Source: Polytrichum commune (lineage: Eukaryota > Streptophyta > Polytrichopsida > Polytrichales > Polytrichaceae). Taken from it: a stretch of 64,000 nt of DNA. The position numbers were made by a program, and so were the translations under genes. Below are positions 56,438 to 64,000 of the stretch, in pieces. The notes under the pieces were generated by a model. That model was given only the letters and a program-made list of their open reading frames with translations, did no database searches and was not told the DNA's origin. Location: positions 38,778,440-38,842,439 of the forward strand of contig OX485807.1 of assembly GCA_950295325.1 (NCBI GenBank). Direction: 5' to 3'. Position 1 is the first letter of the stretch. Each line of letters begins with the position of its first letter.

Positions 56438-59400
56438 TCACTTTCGGATAACCTCTTCGGCAACTTCTACTCTAGCACTATCCTGCTGCTTGATGACCCA
56501 ATCCACAAGATCAAAAGTGCCAGCCAACAGACTGTGGGCTTGAGATACCACCAAAACCGTGCTTTGTGGTAAGCTTTTGAGCAATGCCACCACCCGTGCT
56601 TGTCCCTCGCCATCCAAATGCTGCAATTAGTGCAACCACAATAATTTCAACAACGAAACTTGGGAGTGAACTACTCAAGTTAAACAGGATGAGATTGGAA
56701 TTGTCTACACTAAAAATCTGTCTTTGTAATTACTATATGAACAACTGCTTTATTTTGGAACTAGTTATGTGATAATATCTCCACATGCCAAAGTATTTGA
56801 CTTGGAGGCCACAGAGATTGAACGTAACAAAATAATGAAACAAAATTTATTATTTTTTCACAAGTTGCATAAGCATTGAAAAATGCTAATCACATATGGC
56901 CACAACGTTCTTAAGTAAAAGTGGTGATGAACACCGGCGATCTGCTATGGATCAAAAGAATGAACTATACACGTGCAAAACTGGTTCAGAACAAGGATTT
57001 AAATTCAAGGTGAAGATGATTTTAGCAGGAGTGTCATAGCTTGCACTAAATGCTAAATCCCAGAACATTGATGTTTGTTGAACCTAGTTTAACTTATAAT
57101 GTGAGTCACTACACCACTATTCTTATATTACCACCCACTTAGACCTATGTTTTCTAGAAAAGTTTTAAACTGGAAGGAGATGAGGAACAAACCTGCAAAA
57201 CTTCATCTAGAACAAGTAAATTGCAATGGACCCCTCCTCGTTGTGACACAAACTCTGAGTACCCCAACGCCAATGACAAAGCCTGCTCCGCCCACATAGC
57301 CAAGACTATCTCCAACATCAGTATCAATTACACTAGTCATGATAGAAATTCTCAAAGAAATGTTGGTGGAACATTTATACATATAACCTTTGACTCTACG
57401 GAACATTTTGTCTGGAGTTGGTCCCCAATGCTTGTCTGTTGCTTGATTTGTGTACAAAATTAATAATTTCTTTCCACTTTTGGTGCATGCTCAGAGGTAG
57501 TGTTTGAAAATGAATGAAGACCAACCTATTCCAGTTCATTGAGGACAAAACTCATTTTAGCACCCCTTGACATGCCCAATGAGTTCAACCTTCAATAAAC
57601 CGAGATACAATGTTCACACCTTCACACTACCTCCGAGCACCTACTGAGAACTTACCTAACATGGTATGTCTTTTATGCAGAACAACCAACTCCCCAGAAA
57701 AGGTCATGTTGAGATAAGAGGATAACTCTAATATCGCCATGGCTAGACAGGAAATAATGTAAGACCCCACTTCCACAGCCCAAACAGAGGATTCACTTAA
57801 ACCAATAAATTCATGAACTCCAAAAGACTTACCATCCGTCTGCGTTCACCTCCACTCAGTTGGCGCAAAGATCTGTTCTCTAAAGTCCCATTGGAGAGAC
57901 GCACTACCGCTATTTTATCAATAGCCTCCACACTTACTTTACTGCCTCTTGTCAACTTTGTTGGTCTTAGTAGCAGGCCAAGTGATCCACCTGATAACAT
58001 TTCTAAATATCGAGCTGTTCTCTCTTGCACATCAGCTAAAGCTCCCTCCAGAATGTAGCTCTGCAACATGATAATAGAATCCCAGTAACATATAAATGCA
58101 TGAAGGTCTTAGTAGGTGCAACTTGTAACTTTCATGAACTCCCAAGTTCCAACTTACAGTAAACACTCGAGAGAACATCCAAAACTTCAAACATCATAGA
58201 ACTAACCAGACTACATATTTTTCTTTTATCAAGAGAGTTCTCCTCTAACGCAACACGACTTTTGGTCAGGAGTTGGTTGTCTTGCATACAACACCTTCAA
58301 ACCTTGGACAGCTGCCAAAATAACCATAATTAACTAGATTTTTTTCAATAGATTTTAGGGAACAACTATAGTTAACTAGAAAAATTTAAGACCATATTCA
58401 AGAACAACTATAGTTCACTACAAGAATTCCGAGTATTATTATATATTCGAAGAAGAAGTGTTCACCTCTTGATTTGCTTAAGTTGAGGGTCTTTAATATG
58501 CTCAGGCTATTGAGGATCATCAAGAAACACCTTTATACAATCACTCACAGTGCTAGACTCCGGAACAACCTCCATGTACACCAACACAAATAACACACTA
58601 GTGTCACTACAACATTGCAATGTAATTCCGTGAAAAGGTTGCACTCAACTTTACTTAACTAGATATTTAGTTAACTAGATATAACTATAGTTAACTACAT
58701 TTTTTGACAGGTCAAATCGTGAACAACTATAGTTACGAAAGGCAACTAGTTAACTATTAGTTGAATTAGTTGGTTAGTTGTCCAAGGTTTGAACACCTTC
58801 TATGTTTATTATGTTGTCAATGCATGCTTGGAGGTAGTGTGGAGGTTTGAGCATAGAACGTTCTATATCAGTTCAACAAGTGCTAAAAATGAGTTTGGCC
58901 CTCAATGAACCAAAATAGGTTGCTCTTCGTTCAAATTCGAACACTACCTCCATGCATGCACCACAAATGGAAAGAAATCATTGTTTTTGTATGAAAAACA
59001 ACTAAGGAAAGGTCATAGAGGACCAACTCCTAACGAAAGGTCCCATTGAGTTAAAAGATAGCTCTGTTGTTGATTTTTGAACACAACCATTTACTTGGTT
59101 CTGCATCACCTTTTACATACAAGGTCTGCAAAAACAGGATACAACATTTAAATGGGAAAATGTTGCACCTGAACACCAGTCAAGCCGAAAGCGGTATCGA
59201 TCTCTTTCAGCCAACCAGCCTCCTCAAGCAAATGTCTAGAAAGTGACTGTTTCTCTTGATTCTCAATATTAGCTTTCTCACATAAGGTTGAAAGAATTTC
59301 ATATTCTGCCTGAAAAGGGTTCTTCTCCATATTCACTGCTTGGCATTTCACCTTGAGTTGCTCAACACGATTCTGAAGTGAAAGCCGTGCCCGCACATCT

Positions 59401-62400
59401 GCTTCTAGCTGCCGTATTTGGTGTATGAAATTTTGTTCATGGATCTTGAAGTCTTCAGACTTACTTAGACCTTCAACTGGTTTTTTTGTTGAACTTGAAG
59501 AACAGGTAGAGATTTCCTCTTCCATTCCAGGTAGAAGAGTGGCAGCAGAACTAAGAACCATCTGAGCTAATGCTGTACATTGTCGAATTCGATTTAGCTG
59601 TAATGAGAATGACACACATTGAAGTTAGTGGCTTAGGCATCCAAAAATTTCATGGCATGCAAGGTGACCAGGTCCAGAGCTATAGGGATATAGAATTTGA
59701 TCATATAAAGATATTGCAGCAGCCTGTAGATTTAGAAGTACAGATGACCACTAAGCATTGAGTTGTGAAAAAGCACTATAGTTTGCATTTACTAACAGAG
59801 TTACAATATTCACACTCAGGCAAGAATATAACTAGTAACCTCCCAGTCTCATATTTGTCAGAGAAATAGTACAAAAAACAAATTTCAGGACCTTAGGACA
59901 ACCACTGCCTCACAAACCTGTGGTAAAGGTATTTAGAAGAGATAGAACGGTGTCGGAGGTAATAATAACTGTGGCCAACTCTTCAACTCAAACAGCAAAC
60001 CTTCAAATTCTCCTAACCTGAAATAGGAATTTAGCAGACTCCTGTTTGAATGCTTCTTGTGCGTGTTTCAGTTTCAACGTTTCTGCTTCCATTGCCTGCC
60101 GCTCATGCTCTATAGTGTCTCGAACACATTTCAACTCGTTCTCAGTTTCCTTGAGCTCCTGTTGGCAACCACATCTTGAACAGATTTTAGGAACACCGCA
60201 GATGAACATAAATCATGAAAAAACACCACCATACAACATACCCTTTGAAGATTGTGAAAACTCTTAAACAAGTACCTTTGCTATAGTAATGATTGACAAC
60301 ATCCTGAAAACTGATCAGGAGTATGCACTCAATTTCATACTGAAAGGCTATATGCACAGAGTCAATTAAACGCATACACGATAAAAAAAAGGGTCAGTAT
60401 CTTGTCACCTTTACAAAATGGTTGTGTTCTTCGACAGCACTGGTCAGCTCACCCTCAAGCTGAACAAGACTTTGTGAGGAGTGCATTGCGTCGATAGGTT
60501 GTAAGCACTTATCGCAAACTATTGCACCCGCCACATTCTTCTTGAAAGCTTCCACCATTTGCTTCCTTTTCATAATTAAAGCCTCTGCCATTTTTACCTG
60601 CCTCAAAGTATATTCACGATTTGTAGTGGTCAGGCTAAGCCATTTTGCTGACATGTCTCATCATAATTGATAACAAGCAGGCACATTATCACCTGTAATT
60701 AATAACCTTGCCATGGTCCTGACCACTACCTCTGGAAATGGACAGGATTTGTACTGTCATCGGCTAGAGGAGACACCCAGCCACACCAAGCCATATTTGT
60801 TGGGCTAAGCAATTTTGTTGATGTGTCTATCCTGATTGGATCCACAGAGGCTAGTAATAACTTATAAATGGATGACCTTGCCATGACCTCACCACTACGT
60901 CCAATGTGTCGCCATGCCACGGGCTGTAGTAGGCACCTAGTACCTACCTCGCCATTGCCCCAATGAGGTAGGTTAGGCGCCTCCTATAGCCCATGGCAAG
61001 GCTCCTCACATCCATTTTCTTGTCCGTAAGGCCATGAGTTGTTGGCAACTATGTGATTACATATAAGGTGTGCGGGCCTTAATCATACTACACCGTTTAT
61101 GATATCTAGTGTCACATGCGTAACAGTGTGACTTACCCTATTTTGAGGTGTATGTTAGGTTACAATAATGATCAACAACTTCACCATTAGTGTCACCTCA
61201 TGATACTTGGCGTTCAAGTGCACTTACTAATACCTTGGCTTGAGTAGGTTCAATAATGGTGTGAGGTGTATGCCTTTGTTATACAATGATCTACAAGTTG
61301 TCATTGTCTACTCAAGAAATCTTCCTCTTAGATACTACAATGTAAGCACATGACACTTGTCATTAGTGCTCAATAATATCTTCCCTGCTACGCTAAAAGT
61401 CATAATGTAAATATGTTTTCACTTGAAAAAGTTACTTATGTTGACAAATGGCATCATATTGGCAATTAGCAGACATGACACTTTCAAACCTCTAGGCATC
61501 TAGTTAGACCCTTCGCAAATAGTGTATGTGACTCTAAATACCATAAACAGTGTAGTTGTCTCCACACACCTATATTTGAGTGGTATATGGCAAGGCTCGT
61601 AGTTAGAATAGAAACCAAAAAAGACCCTTGTTACAATGAGATTGGACTATGTGCTTAAATAAGGACACCATCCTAGATTTATAGGATTGGGAGGGTCTAT
61701 GTGAATGCTCGAAGAGAGAGAAGAATCTTCCCTTCGACCTCTCCTAACTTCTGCATCTCAACTTCCATTTTGACACTTGAAACAACAATCTTAATGAGTC
61801 ACAAGTGCTAACTGGAATAGACAATTTTGTGATCCCATCCAACGGCCAAATGTGTATGTGGAGTTGGAAGTGTCCATAGCAGGCTCACATACTTTACAAT
61901 GAACTACCTCACCTTCTACAGAATAGACAGGTGCTTCCCAAGTACACCCGCACTACTCACCTGGTGAGATATTTGTGATTGTCTTTGTAGTAGATCCTCA
62001 AAACCCTTGTACATACTTGTCTTCGAATTTTCAGGGCATTTTCTGGGCGGTGACCAAGAGTCCACTCCATTTTTAAGTGCCATCTCTAGCTCCTCTCCAA
62101 GAGTCTCCCAGGCAGTCTTAGTAGATGAGACCAGCACATATGTTTGTGCAAAACTCGGGTTTGTGTTCAGGAGTGTTGCTTCAGCCGTGCTTAGTTCTGA
62201 CTCACTGATTGCACCTCGTTTACTCCTGCAACAATATGAAATTTTAGAATTAGAATTAGAAATATGAGGTTTAAAGGTCAAAGGGTGTTTCTTGAAAATT
62301 GAGATGACTAAAGATAGATAACTTTCAATGCTCAAATGTTGTTTACACCTCCCCAAAAAAAAGGGTTTCTACAATTTTAGAGTTTTAAGGTTTTCACAGA

Positions 62401-63509
62401 TCGCATAAGATTTACATCCATACAGTTGAAAACCAGTTTTGACCCTTGACATGGGATAAAACCATGTATAAGATTTTTGATTGCAAGTTTTTATATACAA
62501 AACATAGCACGGTCTTATATGAAATTGTGTCCCAAGGCTCAGAACCAACCTATGTATAACATGGTTTGACGGATTCAAAAAATACAATAATGTATAGAAA
62601 TGGTGGATAAAAATACTAGATATTGCATAGAAACGTACGTTGAATTCTTTCATGAACTTCACTGTCTATGCACCTTAATCTCAACTTATTTCTTAATTAG
62701 AGAATCTCATTAGAAGGATAAAGCCATTTCAATACAGATTATTTTTTGAAAAATGACTAAAGATGAAGTTCTCAACAACAAAATCTCATTTTAATTTATC
62801 GCAATAGTCCTGTCAGAGTCTTTGTGACATTTAAGGGTTAAACCTGAAGTCAGAAAAAGCATAAATGAGAGGAAGAAAAACTGAAATACAGCACCTGTTC
62901 ATTTCCCATTCCTGTGACTGCTGCATGCTGGCATCCACCTGATTTTAACTTACAACTGAGTGCATGAAATTTCATTCTTGCTCAAGACCACATTGACAGA
63001 TATTGATGAATTTTATAAGACTAATCCAGCATAAACAAGTAGTATAGGTTGATATATTGCCACTCTTAACATTCCACGTATCACTATATGACAAACATAA
63101 GTAGCTGAATGCGATTAGAAACTTGTAACAAACAAAAATCCTTTAGCAATTTAAACAAGATATGGATCTAATGAAATACACATGGGAGATTCTTCAGGAC
63201 CTTCCTGCCACAGGCTATGTGAATAATATCTGTTACTTTAAACTCGAAATGAGATGCAATGTCTACAGCTAGTGTAAAGGTTGCTGACGTGGCATGACTG
63301 CTGATTCAAATAAGCTCTCGTGGGAATGTTCTAAACAAGAGACAAGGTAATATATGGACCTTGCTTTTTAAGTGTTGGTATTGTCTGACAAGCTCTTGAA
63401 GTGCACCCTCAAGATTCTCAATTTCCGTCTTCTTCTTTCGAAGCTCTTTTGTACTGTGCTCCTTTGCAGTTTCCCACACCTCCATTGCCACAAATCTGCT
63501 CAACTCCTC
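56438..63509 (-). CDS. Rad50/SMC-like ATPase, copy 2, 3' nine exons
   Basis: Exons in coding order within the window: 63509-63360, 62938-62895, 62225-61961, 60597-60409, 60158-60018, 59597-59169, 58060-57833, 57282-57193, 56620-56438. They encode the coiled-coil, CDKC hook, LSGGERRRM signature, LLVLDE Walker B and SQAHS H-loop, identical to copy 1. The upstream exons corresponding to 47539-48809 lie beyond the window. Because the unit boundary cuts the gene on its 5' side in copy 1, this right-hand copy is the one that can retain the native promoter and the Walker A exon. Confidence 0.88.
57485..57640 (+). repeat. Intronic MITE X, copy 2
   Basis: Identical to 40971-41126; its inverted partner is at 58821-58960. 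Confidence 0.65.
58821..58960 (-). repeat. Intronic MITE Y, copy 2
   Basis: Identical to 42307-42446. Confidence 0.65.
60916..60997. repeat. 82 nt intronic hairpin, copy 2
   Basis: Identical to 44402-44483. Confidence 0.65.
61087..61556. mobile_element. Intronic element with 30 bp inverted ends, copy 2
   Basis: Identical to 44573-45042. Confidence 0.6.
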
Positions 63510-64000
63510 CTGTTCAAACCAGTGTTGGGCGGGTGTTTGATTTTGTTAATAATCTCCGTTTCATGGTTTTTAAAATCTTCAAATAAAAAGGACCTCCAGT
63601 CGCATTTATTTTAAAAACCTCAAAGAACTGGCAGTTTCTATCAAAGAACTGGCAAAGAATGGGTAGATCTTTTAAAGGTTATTTGACTAAGTTTTGGCTT
63701 TTTTTAGAACTATGGTTATGAATCAAACCTGATCATTCGGCATTTTAGGAACTGTGGTTATGTGTTCAGCGGTTATGAATATAAAGAACTGCCATGATAA
63801 CTGGCAGGCTTTGGTGATAATTCTAATACCTGCCCCACGTTGATACAAACACTCAAAGCAGGCAATTAACAAACTACAGTAGTCTTAGTGCATCTTATTA
63901 TAGGTGGATGAAATTCACCATGAGAAATTACTGCAATGAAATATGATTTTCATGTCAGTAATTCCTCCATTCTGCGACTTGTTACCCTATGCATCTAATA

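Larger units (their letters stand above)
49641..64000 (+). repeat. 16.5 kb tandem duplication, copy 2 (cut by window end)
   Basis: Direct copy of 33127-47486 at +16,514, continuing beyond the window. No difference found by eye. Confidence 0.95.

Noticed and set aside
1-64000. CRISPR arrays, bacterial operons, riboswitches or phage-defence genes.
   Set aside because: No regular spaced repeats of that kind; gene structure is eukaryotic with GT-AG introns.

Overview
The window looks like an AT-rich, transposon-dense stretch of a land-plant nuclear genome. The support is GT-AG introns, a Stowaway-type MITE with the CTCCCTCCGTCCC terminus, a tRNA-derived SINE, pogo, hAT and Mutator-like remnants, and a split plant-style Rad50/SMC-like ATPase gene. 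Nothing resembles a bacterial operon. I cannot name the species, and whether it is a flowering or non-flowering plant is open.

Layout. Positions 1-5000 hold foldback elements and a 3.2 kb long-inverted-repeat element enclosing a decayed LINE RNase H domain. Positions 5.2-11 kb hold dispersed repeats and a decayed minus-strand Mutator-like transposase with a SWIM-type zinc finger. Positions 11.5-12.6 kb hold a tandem array of a palindromic motif. From 13.4 to 21.7 kb lie several members of one DNA-transposon family with CTCGGGG ends, one carrying a perfect 8 bp target duplication, plus an unrecognised multi-exon gene candidate at 18.6-20.4 kb. Positions 22-26 kb hold two related MITEs and a pogo-like element with both inverted ends, TA duplications and a long DDE open frame. 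Positions 26.5-32.5 kb hold small inverted-repeat elements, a SINE, an unrecognised minus-strand coding remnant and a hAT C-terminal fragment.

The most striking feature is a 16,514 bp tandem direct duplication. Copy 1 is 33127-49640. Copy 2 starts at 49641 and runs off the window. All sequence I compared is identical at constant offset. The junction carries an extra 365 bp third copy of the unit start and a 5 bp filler. Each copy carries a degenerate multi-exon gene with possible ParB-like and DNA-methyltransferase-like segments, a CTCGGGG-family element, and a 12-exon minus-strand Rad50/SMC-like ATPase gene. I joined its exons by splice sites and phase into an unbroken frame of about 675 codons, with Q-loop, CxxC hook, ABC signature, Walker B and H-loop. 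Copy 1 is cut before the Walker A exon by the duplication junction, so if the duplication is real, only copy 2 can be complete. Either this is a very recent duplication or it is an assembly artefact.
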